A DNA stretch of 12,315 bases, from assembly GCA_021413665.1 (NCBI GenBank), contig JAIOPW010000099.1, forward strand, positions 1 to 12,315, in the 5' to 3' direction. A program made the translations under genes and the position numbers. Positions 1-6,306 of the stretch are shown one piece after another (within the stretch, counting starts at the first letter, position 1; every line of letters begins with the position of its first letter). A model generated the notes under the pieces. The model was given only the letters and a program-made list of their open reading frames with translations, did no database searches and was not told where the DNA came from. This DNA is from Rhodocyclales bacterium (GTDB lineage Bacteria > Pseudomonadota > Gammaproteobacteria > Burkholderiales > Rhodocyclaceae).

Positions 1-159
1 CTGGCCGCAAACGAGCAGAAGATCATCGACGAGCTGAAAGCCGTGCAGGGCAAGCCCGTGGATATCGGCGGCTACTACATGCCCGATACGGCAAAGGTCG
101 AAGCGGTGATGCGGCCGAGCCCGACCTTGAACGCAATAGTGGACGCCGCGCAAGCCTGA
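1..159 (+). CDS. icd: Monomeric-type NADP-dependent isocitrate dehydrogenase, C-terminal fragment
   Basis: Frame 1 is open from the left edge to a TGA at 157-159 and gives 52 residues. The fragment contains QGKPVDIGGYY, then MRPSPTLNAIVD near the end. These match the C-terminus of the large (about 740 residue) monomeric isocitrate dehydrogenase family, where the segment QGKPVDIGGYY-x-P-D is strongly conserved. This family catalyses the NADP-linked oxidative decarboxylation of isocitrate to 2-oxoglutarate in the TCA cycle and is unrelated in fold arrangement to the homodimeric Icd of E. coli. Only the tail lies in the window, so catalytic residues cannot be checked. A GC-rich hairpin follows 11 bases after the stop codon. 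The call rests on the conserved tail motif alone. Confidence 0.85.
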   Translation: MAANEQKIIDELKAVQGKPVDIGGYYMPDTAKVEAVMRPSPTLNAIVDAAQA

Positions 160-170
160 CGGCGAAGCAC

Positions 171-197
171 CGCGGGTCTGCCGGCGGCAGATCCGCG
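171..197 (+). terminator. GC-rich hairpin after icd (terminator-like, no T-tract)
   Basis: Bases 171-182 pair with 186-197 to give a 12-bp stem (one G.T wobble at 176/192) with a three-base GGC loop. It starts 11 bases after the icd stop. No run of T follows, so it is not a canonical intrinsic terminator. It could protect the mRNA 3' end or cause pausing ahead of hflX. The structure is read directly; the function is inference. Confidence 0.45.
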
Positions 198-269
198 CCA
201 CGCCATGCCGGCCGGCATCGCATTGACGGGTACACTCCGGCTTCGCCCCCGAAGAGCAGCCCTCCCCGC

Positions 270-1622
270 ATGCAAAAAGAAGTCAAAGAGAAACCCAGGT
301 CCGCCATCGTCGCGGCCGTGCAACTGTCGAACGTAAGCGACGTCGAGTTCGAGGCCTCGCTGGCCGAGCTGCGCGATCTGGCCAAGACGCTCGGCTACGT
401 GATCACCGCCACCTTCACCCAGAAGCGCTCCAGCTTCGACGCCACGGCCTACCTGGGCACGGGCAAGCGCGAGGAGATGCGCGCCTTTGTCGATAGCGAA
501 CCCGCCCCCGGCGCCTTCGAGAAGCCGCTGCACGCCGCCGCCGATCCCGACGCCGGCAAGATCGACGCCATTTTCGTCGACCATGAAATCTCTCCCTCGC
601 AAGCGCGCGACCTCGAAAAGGAAGTCGGCTGCGAGGTGATGGACCGCACCATGGTCATCCTCGAAATCTTCCACCGCCACGCCACCTCGCGCGCCGCGCG
701 CGCGCAGGTCGAGATCGCGCGGCTGGGCTACATGGCGCCGCGCCTGCGCGAGGCGGCCAAGCTCGCCGGGCCGCAAGGCCGGCAGCGCAGCGGCACCGGC
801 GGCCGTGGCGCCGGCGAATCGCACACCGAACTCGACAAACGCAAGATCCGCGACCATATCGCCGAACTGCAAAAAGAGATCGACGCGATGGACGTCGAGC
901 GCAAGACGCAGCGCTCGCGCCGGCAGGGGCGCCAGGGCCTCGCCACCGTGGCGCTGGTCGGCTACACCAACGCCGGCAAATCCACCCTGATGCGGGCGCT
1001 GACCGGCAGCAACGTGCTGGTCGAAAACAAGCTCTTCGCTACGCTCGACACCACCGTGCGCGCCCTGCAACCCGAGAGCCGGCCGCGCGTGCTGGTCAGC
1101 GACACCGTCGGCTTCATCAAGAACCTGCCGCACGGGCTGGTCGCTTCCTTCAAGTCGACCCTGGAAGAGGCACTCGATGCCGCGCTGCTGCTTCACGTCA
1201 TCGACGCCAGCGATCCGGGCTTCGAGCGGCAACTGGCGGTTACCGACAAGGTGCTGGCCGAGATCGGCGCCCAGGACGTGCCGCGCCTGCGCGTCTTCAA
1301 CAAGATCGATCACGTCGGCGACGCCGCCGCGCAAGCCGAATGCGAAGCGAGGCTGCGCACCGCCTGGCCCGATTGCATCGTCATGAGCGCCCGCCGCGCC
1401 GACGACGTATCCATGCTGCGAGAGGCGATCGTCGAGTTCTTCCGGCAAGACCAGGTCGAGGCCGAGCTATTCCTGCCCTGGTCGGCACAGCAACAGCGCA
1501 GCGAAATCTTCGCCTCCTGCGAGGTGCTGGAGGAGCGTGCCGACGAAGACGGCGCACTCCTGCGCGTTCGCGGCGAGCGAGAAGCGGTGGAAAGGCTGAA
1601 CGAGAAATTCAGCAAGGCTTGA
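270..1622 (+). CDS. hflX: GTPase HflX (ribosome-associated)
   Basis: The 450-residue product is an HflX-type TRAFAC GTPase. The N-terminal HflX domain occupies about residues 10-215, with the YLGTGK glycine-rich segment near 61-66 and the family segment DRTMVILEIFHRHA around 125-138, followed by a basic coiled region. The G domain carries G1 GYTNAGKST (231-239), a G2 threonine in FATLDTT (256-262), G3 DTVGF (278-282), G4 NKID (344-347) and a G5 SAR (373-375). HflX binds the 50S subunit and splits or rescues stalled ribosomes under stress in characterised species. The protein is slightly longer than E. coli HflX (426 residues), with an extra stretch at about 74-97. The ATG at 270 is the only upstream Met in frame; its Shine-Dalgarno is weak (GAAGAG lies about 14 bases away). 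In many betaproteobacteria hflX sits beside hfq and hflKC. Here it stands alone downstream of icd, so it may be a second, long HflX paralogue. Confidence 0.93.
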   Translation: MQKEVKEKPRSAIVAAVQLSNVSDVEFEASLAELRDLAKTLGYVITATFTQKRSSFDATAYLGTGKREEMRAFVDSEPAPGAFEKPLHAAADPDAGKIDAIFVDHEISPSQARDLEKEVGCEVMDRTMVILEIFHRHATSRAARAQVEIARLGYMAPRLREAAKLAGPQGRQRSGTGGRGAGESHTELDKRKIRDHIAELQKEIDAMDVERKTQRSRRQGRQGLATVALVGYTNAGKSTLMRALTGSNVLVENKLFATLDTTVRALQPESRPRVLVSDTVGFIKNLPHGLVASFKSTLEEALDAALLLHVIDASDPGFERQLAVTDKVLAEIGAQDVPRLRVFNKIDHVGDAAAQAECEARLRTAWPDCIVMSARRADDVSMLREAIVEFFRQDQVEAELFLPWSAQQQRSEIFASCEVLEERADEDGALLRVRGEREAVERLNEKFSKA

Positions 1623-1703
1623 AGAGTCGGCGCTGCGACGGAAATTCAGACCGGCATGGCGTCCGCGCCGGACAGGACCGCCGTGTCGCCAGCGCCGACT
1701 CTT
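1622..1703. repeat. Long inverted repeat between convergent hflX and SDR gene
   Basis: Bases 1622-1635 are the exact reverse complement of 1690-1703 (14 bp). If C1690 is bulged, the stem continues with 1635-1639 pairing with 1685-1689, giving about 18 bp. The 45-54 base interior has its own small stem (GTCCG/CGGAC). The repeat begins at the last base of the hflX stop codon and ends 22 bases before the stop of the convergent SDR gene, the normal place for a bidirectional terminator. There is no proper U-tract on either side. The arm sequence recurs at 5671-5691, so it may instead be a dispersed repeat element. Confidence 0.7.
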
Positions 1704-1725
1704 GATCGATCCAACGCACGCTGCA

Positions 1726-2541
1726 TTAAAACAATCCCGAAAACTCTCCACCGACCCGCCGCTTCATGATCCTGGCGTAAAGCCCCGGCGCCAGCCGGCT
1801 CAGCCACCATGCCTTGCGCGCAGTGGCGTCGGGCAGCAGCAGCTTTTGTCCTGCCGCCACTGCCTCGAAGACGCGCTCGGCGATTTCTTCGGGCGAGGAT
1901 TCGACGCCGCTGGTGATGCGCGGACTGCTGACCGGCGCGCCGCTGCCATCGGTCGCCGCCGTGCCGATGCCGGTGCGGATGAAGGAGGGACAAACGATAG
2001 TGACGCCGACGCCGGCGCCTTCGACTTCGCTGCGCAGGCTGTCGAAGAAGCCGTGCAGCGCATGCTTGCTGGCGGTATAGCCGGTGCGGCCGGTCAGCGG
2101 AGAGAAGCCGGCAACGCTGGAGATGGCGACGATGAAGCCCTGCCGTTCGACGATCTGCGCCAGCGCGGCCTGGGTGAGGTTGGCCGCGCCGAAGAAATTG
2201 ACCTCCATGACACGGCGGATGACCTCGGAGTCGGTGTCGGCCAGCAGGCTGCGATGGCTGATGCCGGCGTTGTTGATGAGGCCGTCGAGCGCGCCGAAAT
2301 GCGCCAGCGTTGCGGCTACTGCGGCCTTGCAGGCAGACGGGTCGGTGATGTCGCCGGGCAGGGCCAGCGCTTCGGTGCCCTTGGCGCGCAGCGATGTTGT
2401 CAGGGTGTCGAGTTTGGCCGCGTCGAGATCCAGCGCGGCAATCTTGGCGCCGGCAGCGGCATAGCGTTGGCACAGTGCGGCGCCGAGACCGCCGGCGGCA
2501 CCGGTGATCAGCACCACGCGGCCCTTGAGTTCGCGGGTCAC
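1726..2541 (-). CDS. Classical short-chain dehydrogenase/reductase
   Basis: The product has 271 residues when started at the GTG at 2541-2539, which overlaps the TGA of the upstream epimerase gene as GTGA. A longer open frame extends to 2715, but its extra residues run inside the epimerase gene and do not look like SDR sequence. The Rossmann cofactor motif is TGAAGGLG (13-20), the NNAG motif is at 90-93, the catalytic serine is in ISSVAG (S142) and the catalytic pair is Y155-x-x-x-K159. All are intact, so an active NAD(P)-dependent alcohol dehydrogenase or ketoreductase is expected. The C-terminus (about 200-271) is basic and hydrophobic (RKAWWLSRLAPGLYARIMKR), as in several membrane-associated SDRs. 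No clear Shine-Dalgarno precedes the GTG, so translation probably depends on coupling to the epimerase gene. The substrate is unknown. Confidence 0.9.
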   Translation of the reverse strand: MTRELKGRVVLITGAAGGLGAALCQRYAAAGAKIAALDLDAAKLDTLTTSLRAKGTEALALPGDITDPSACKAAVAATLAHFGALDGLINNAGISHRSLLADTDSEVIRRVMEVNFFGAANLTQAALAQIVERQGFIVAISSVAGFSPLTGRTGYTASKHALHGFFDSLRSEVEGAGVGVTIVCPSFIRTGIGTAATDGSGAPVSSPRITSGVESSPEEIAERVFEAVAAGQKLLLPDATARKAWWLSRLAPGLYARIMKRRVGGEFSGLF

Positions 2542-3494
2542 CGTGACTTGTTCGCGCGCGAGCTGCGCCACAGTTCGAAGACCTCGGCGGACGCCAGCTT
2601 CGGCGCGTAGCCGAACTCTTCCTTCAGCCGCCGGTTGTCGAGCACGGGCCGGTAGCGCAGGAAATCGATCTGCTCCGGGCCGTACTGCGTCAGACCCAGC
2701 TTCTTCAGCAGCCACAGTGCCGCTTGCAGCACGCCGGCGGGAAAAACCACGCAGCGCTTGCCCAACCGTTGCGCGATCTCGTCGATGTCCAGTTTGCCGT
2801 CGCCGGCGACGTTGAAAACGCCGGTCACCTTTGATCCGACGCCTTGCGCGATGGCGCCGACCACGTCCTGGTCGTGGATGAAGACGAAGGGACTGGCGGA
2901 GCCGCGAATCGCTATCAGGCGCGGCTTCTCGAACAGGTCGGTGATCTGGTTATGCACCGAGGCGCCGAGGATGGTGCCGATGCGGAAGACGATCTGCTCC
3001 AGTTGCGGCTGCCGTGCTCGATAGTCGGCCAGCATTTCCTCGACCAGGCGCTTGTGCCAGGAATAGGCAAAGCTCTGATTGCCGCGCACCGGATCGCTCT
3101 CCGTCAGCCATTCCGGGTTGTCGGCGTGGTAGCCGTAGGCCGCGCCGCTGGACGACACGATGACGCGCTTCACGTGATGGCTCAGGCAGGCTTCGAGCAG
3201 GTTGCGGGTGCCGTCAACGTCGACGCTGTATTCGAATTCGCGATTGCTCTTCTTGCCCGGCGTGACGATGGAGGCCAGATGCACCACGACCTGCGGCCGG
3301 TGGCGGGCGACGATGGCATCGACTTCCGGGGCGCGGATGTCGGCAACTTCATAGGTCACACCGGGCAGGCGCTGCGCCGGTTCGCGCACGTCGAGCGCGA
3401 TGGTGGCGATGTCGCTGCGGCGCGCCAGTTCGGCGACAACCTGGCTGCCGAGGTAGCCCGAACTTCCGGTGACGAGGACGCAGGTCGCGGTCAT
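2538..3494 (-). CDS. NAD-dependent epimerase/dehydratase family protein (extended SDR)
   Basis: The product has 318 residues when started at the ATG at 3494-3492, which overlaps the transporter stop as ATGA. An earlier in-frame Met (3569) lies inside the transporter gene and adds no family sequence. The NAD motif TGSSGYLG (9-16) is of the extended-SDR type, followed by D35 at the end of the second strand (NAD preference) and DI (52-53). The active site has the SSS run at 114-116 and Y144-S-W-H-K148. The C-terminal substrate-binding half contains PFVFIHDQDVV (202-212) and ends with LRYRPVLDNRRLKEEFGY, the usual epimerase tail. Family members act on nucleotide sugars, 3-beta-hydroxysteroids or other secondary alcohols, and the sequence does not decide which. 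It is the middle gene of a coupled trio with the BASS transporter upstream and the classical SDR downstream, so small-molecule catabolism is more likely than cell-wall sugar synthesis (inference). Confidence 0.88.
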   Translation of the reverse strand: MTATCVLVTGSSGYLGSQVVAELARRSDIATIALDVREPAQRLPGVTYEVADIRAPEVDAIVARHRPQVVVHLASIVTPGKKSNREFEYSVDVDGTRNLLEACLSHHVKRVIVSSSGAAYGYHADNPEWLTESDPVRGNQSFAYSWHKRLVEEMLADYRARQPQLEQIVFRIGTILGASVHNQITDLFEKPRLIAIRGSASPFVFIHDQDVVGAIAQGVGSKVTGVFNVAGDGKLDIDEIAQRLGKRCVVFPAGVLQAALWLLKKLGLTQYGPEQIDFLRYRPVLDNRRLKEEFGYAPKLASAEVFELWRSSRANKSR

Positions 3495-4399
3495 GTCACG
3501 CCCTGTGGGTCCTTCTTGCTCCATAGCGTCGACACGGTGAGACCCGAAATGATGTGCCAGATGCCCCACCAGGCCGTAACGATGGCCATGCCGCCGAGGC
3601 CGTCGAAGAAATTGAAAATCAGGATCAGGCCCAACGCCGAGTTCTGGATGCCGACTTCGATGGACACCGCGCGCCGGTCGCGCTCGGGCAGGCCGGCGAA
3701 CTTGGCGGCGAAGTAACCCGTGGTCAGCGCCAGGCCGTTATGCAAGAACACGGCGAACACCACGAAGCCGACGTAATCGAGGAAGTAGCGCCAGTTGGCC
3801 GCCAGCGCGCCGAGCACGAAGATGCCGAAGACCGTGATGGAAAATATCTTCACCGGCTTGTGCGCGCGCTCGACGAAGCTCGGGAAGCGTGAGCCGGCCC
3901 ACATGCCGACAATCATCGGCAGGCCGAGCAGCAGGAACACCGCAAGCAGCATTTCCGCCGGATCAAGCGCCACCTCCTTGAGGATCTTCGCGGTCTCCGG
4001 ATACAACCCGCCCCAGAGCGACAGGTTGAGCGGCGTCATGACGATCGCCACGGCGGTGGACAGCGCCGTCATGGTGATCGACAGCGCGGTGTTGCCCCTG
4101 GCATAGTGCGTGAGGAAGTTGGAAATGTTGCCGCCCGGACAGGCCGCGACCAGCATCATGCCCAGCGCGATGCTGGGTGCGGGCTTGATCAGCAGCACCA
4201 GCAGGAAGGTGAAGGCCGGCAGCAGGATGAACTGTCCGACCATGCCGATGATCACCGGCTTGGGCATGGTCAGCACGGCCTTGAAATCCGCCACCTTGAG
4301 GTCGAGCGCAACGCCGAACATGACCAGGCCGATGATGGCGTTGAGCGCCCACAGCGAGCCGGGATTGAAGTTGAGGCGGACGAGGTCGATTTCGTTCAT
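3491..4399 (-). CDS. BASS-family (bile acid:sodium symporter-like) transporter
   Basis: The 302-residue product is almost entirely hydrophobic, with about 8-10 membrane segments. It carries family-typical motifs: ALDLKVADFK near the N-terminus, ACPGGNISNFLTHYARGN in the first crossover region, and EVGIQNSALGLIL in the second. These are the Na+-site and substrate-site loops of the BASS fold in characterised members. BASS proteins import organic anions (bile acids, pyruvate, pantoate and other 2-oxo or hydroxy acids) with sodium, at the inner membrane. The ATG at 4399 is preceded by GGAG with good spacing. The gene heads the trio whose next two genes overlap by four bases each, so the transporter most likely imports, or occasionally exports, the substrate of the two dehydrogenases and possibly of the ThDP enzyme upstream. 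Substrate identity is not readable. Confidence 0.9.
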   Translation of the reverse strand: MNEIDLVRLNFNPGSLWALNAIIGLVMFGVALDLKVADFKAVLTMPKPVIIGMVGQFILLPAFTFLLVLLIKPAPSIALGMMLVAACPGGNISNFLTHYARGNTALSITMTALSTAVAIVMTPLNLSLWGGLYPETAKILKEVALDPAEMLLAVFLLLGLPMIVGMWAGSRFPSFVERAHKPVKIFSITVFGIFVLGALAANWRYFLDYVGFVVFAVFLHNGLALTTGYFAAKFAGLPERDRRAVSIEVGIQNSALGLILIFNFFDGLGGMAIVTAWWGIWHIISGLTVSTLWSKKDPQGVT

Positions 4400-4437
4400 G
4401 GGTGCTCCAGTTTATTGAGCCGGCTGCAATCTACCAA

Positions 4438-4494
4438 CGTTCGCCCTGAGCTTGTCGAAGGGCGTGTAGGCCTTCGACAAGCTCAGGCCGAACG
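4438..4494. repeat. REP-like palindromic element
   Basis: Bases 4445-4461 are the exact reverse complement of 4471-4487 (17 bp), with a nine-base spacer. After one C/C mismatch a further six pairs (4438-4443 with 4489-4494) extend the stem to about 24 positions. The core CCTGAGCTTGTCGAAGG is a very widespread intergenic palindrome in proteobacteria, often seen as spurious RPELVEG peptides in translated databases (established knowledge). It fills the 105-base gap between the ThDP gene stop and the transporter start, where it could attenuate or terminate transcription or stabilise the upstream mRNA. Confidence 0.85.
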
Positions 4495-4504
4495 GCCACG
4501 AAAG

Positions 4505-6196
4505 TCATGCCTTCGGTTCCTCGTGCATCTTCTTGAAATGGATCAGGCCCGGTGCCCACATATGCTTGACCGGATCGACGTCGACGTGGATCACCGCGCA
4601 CCCCCCCGTTGCCAGCGCCCTTTGCAGCGCGGGCTTCAACTCCTTCGGATCTGAGACGCGCTCGCCGTAGGCGCCCATGCTCTCGCCCAGTTTGTCGAAC
4701 TTGATTTCGCCGAGGTCGGCCTTGATCGTCTCGTCGGGGTCGAGGTGCTTGAAGATCATGGTCTTGATCGGCCGCAGCATGAACTGCTGGTTCATCTTGA
4801 CCATGCCCCATTGTTTGTCGGCGAGCACGATGTAGATCACCTGCGCCTTGTTGCGCACCGCAGTTTCGACCTCCTGCGAATGGAAGCCCATGGCGCCGTC
4901 GCCGATGATGCAGCAGACCGGCTTGCCCGGCCGCGCGATGGCGGCGGCCACGGCCTGCGACATGCCGGCGCCGAGCATGCCGAACTTGAAGGTGGAGATC
5001 ACCGTGTTGGGCACCGTGACCTTGTGATAGAACATGGCCCAGATCGTCGCATTGCCGCCGTCGGCGACCAGCACCGAATCTTCCGGGAACAGTTCGCGGC
5101 AAACGGCGCCGATGTGCGCCGGGTGCATCGGGATCGCCATGTCGGAGAGCGCCTTGTCCCAGCCGGCGCGGTCTTCCTGCATTGTCTTGGCATAACCGGC
5201 GACGCGGGTGCGGCGGGCGTCGAGCTTGAGTTCGCCTTTGCGCTTTTCCAGCTCGTCGCCCAGCAGTTCGAGGAAGCGCCTGGCATCGGCGACAACGCCC
5301 AGGTCGGCCGGCTTGTTGAGGCCGATCATGTCGGCATCGAGGTCGACCTGGATGGTCTTCTGCTCGGAGGGATGACGCCAGTAGGGCGGCTTGCCCCACC
5401 AGTCGGTTTCGCCGATGCGCGAACCGAGGATCAGCACCACGTCGGCGTCGTTGCGCACCTGATGGTTGAGCTTGACGTGGGGCATGGTGATGGCCAGCGG
5501 CGAGGTCTCGGTCAGCATGCCGCGCGCCGCCCAGCTCGTGGTCACCGGCGCGTGCAGCAGTTCCGCGACGCGCTGTAGCGCCGCATAGGCGTTGCAGTGG
5601 ATGATGCCGCTGCCGGCGTGGATCATCGGCGCGCCCGCCGTGATCAGCAGGTCGGCGGCCTGCTTCACCTGATCAAGAGTCGGCGCTGGCGGTACGGCGT
5701 TGCGATACTGGTGCGGCGCCCAGTAACTGACGTCGGCCTTGAATTTGCCATTCATGATGGTCTCGGGCACATCGACATGCACCACCCCGGGCCGCCCTTC
5801 CCAACTCTTGCGCAAGGCCTTCCTCACCAGCTCCGGGACGCGGTCGAAGCTTGATACCGCTGTGCTCCATTTGCCGATCTTGCCGATGACGCGTGCGCTG
5901 GTGATCGCCAGCACGCGGTTGCCGTCGGCCTGCTCGACCACCAGCCCGGGCAGCAGGTTGGCGACGCCGGGGCCGTTGCTGGCCATGCAGACGCCGAGCT
6001 TGCCGGTCAGCCGCGCATAGGTGCCGGCCATGTGTGCGGCACAGGTCTCGTGGCGCGGCGTGACGATCTCTATGCCGAGCCGATGCAGCGCCGAGTAGAA
6101 ACCAAAATAGGTGCCGTCGATGATGCCGAAGACCTTCTCGACGCCTTCCTTCTGCAACATGCGGGCGATGACTTCGCCGCCGCTGATTTCTGCCAT
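4505..6196 (-). CDS. Thiamine-diphosphate-dependent enzyme, acetolactate synthase/pyruvate oxidase-like
   Basis: Starting at the ATG at 6196-6194 (AGGAGAG eight bases upstream) the product is 563 residues. The open frame continues upstream, but only this start has a strong ribosome binding site and a family-like N-terminus. The three-domain ThDP decarboxylase order is visible: Pyr domain (about 1-165) with the activating glutamate in PRHE (E50) and NGPGVAN (74-80); middle domain (about 170-345) with the HAGSGI segment (193-198); and PP domain (about 360-555) with GDGAMGF (432-438). The second metal ligand position (27 residues after D433) is D460, in VLADKQWGM, where Asn is usual. Between RHE and the EGRPG segment there are 83 residues against 100 in E. 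coli IlvI, the missing part being the loop with the acetolactate synthase Phe-Gln. The reaction (2-oxo acid decarboxylation, carboligation, or acyl-phosphate formation) is therefore uncertain. It is divergent from the PQQ-type dehydrogenase gene and upstream of the transporter/SDR trio. Confidence 0.88.
   Translation of the reverse strand: MAEISGGEVIARMLQKEGVEKVFGIIDGTYFGFYSALHRLGIEIVTPRHETCAAHMAGTYARLTGKLGVCMASNGPGVANLLPGLVVEQADGNRVLAITSARVIGKIGKWSTAVSSFDRVPELVRKALRKSWEGRPGVVHVDVPETIMNGKFKADVSYWAPHQYRNAVPPAPTLDQVKQAADLLITAGAPMIHAGSGIIHCNAYAALQRVAELLHAPVTTSWAARGMLTETSPLAITMPHVKLNHQVRNDADVVLILGSRIGETDWWGKPPYWRHPSEQKTIQVDLDADMIGLNKPADLGVVADARRFLELLGDELEKRKGELKLDARRTRVAGYAKTMQEDRAGWDKALSDMAIPMHPAHIGAVCRELFPEDSVLVADGGNATIWAMFYHKVTVPNTVISTFKFGMLGAGMSQAVAAAIARPGKPVCCIIGDGAMGFHSQEVETAVRNKAQVIYIVLADKQWGMVKMNQQFMLRPIKTMIFKHLDPDETIKADLGEIKFDKLGESMGAYGERVSDPKELKPALQRALATGGCAVIHVDVDPVKHMWAPGLIHFKKMHEEPKA
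5671..5691 (+). repeat. Third copy of the hflX-3' repeat arm, inside the ThDP gene
   Basis: These 21 bases are identical to the reverse complement of 1687-1707, which covers the right arm of the inverted repeat after hflX. The 14-base core is also present at 1622-1635 in the same orientation. Here it encodes, on the minus strand, the linker PAPTLDQ between the Pyr and middle domains of the ThDP enzyme. No partner arm is seen nearby. Confidence 0.7.
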
Positions 6197-6306
6197 TTTC
6201 TTCTCTCCTGATAATTCGACGCGGCTGATCCGGGGAGCATGATTGCATGGACGGGCGATATTCTCAATAATCGCTTGCCTGCCATCGGGAAACCTCAAGG
6301 ATAGCC
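6197..6306. promoter_or_regulatory. Divergent intergenic region with candidate plus-strand promoter
   Basis: This 110-bp gap separates the divergent ThDP and PQQ-type dehydrogenase genes and must hold both promoters if the genes are not read from elsewhere. For the plus strand a plausible sigma-70 pair is TTGCAT (6243-6248) and AATAAT (6266-6271, five of six matches to TATAAT), separated by 17 bases. AAGGA just before the ATG at 6307 serves as its ribosome binding site. For the minus strand only the ribosome binding site AGGAGAG is clear; no convincing promoter hexamers were found. Confidence 0.45.

Noticed and set aside
223..236. TTGACG and TACACT as a promoter for hflX
   Set aside because: Each hexamer is good alone, but they are only two bases apart, and neither has a partner at 16-18 bases.
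75..1448. Long minus-strand open frame (457 codons) opposite hflX
   Set aside because: Low-complexity Gly/Ala/Arg-rich shadow of a GC-rich gene with no family motifs; the plus-strand hflX has all G-domain motifs.
2542..2715. Upstream extension of the SDR reading frame
   Set aside because: It lies wholly within the epimerase gene and adds no SDR sequence; the GTG at 2541 with the GTGA overlap fits better.
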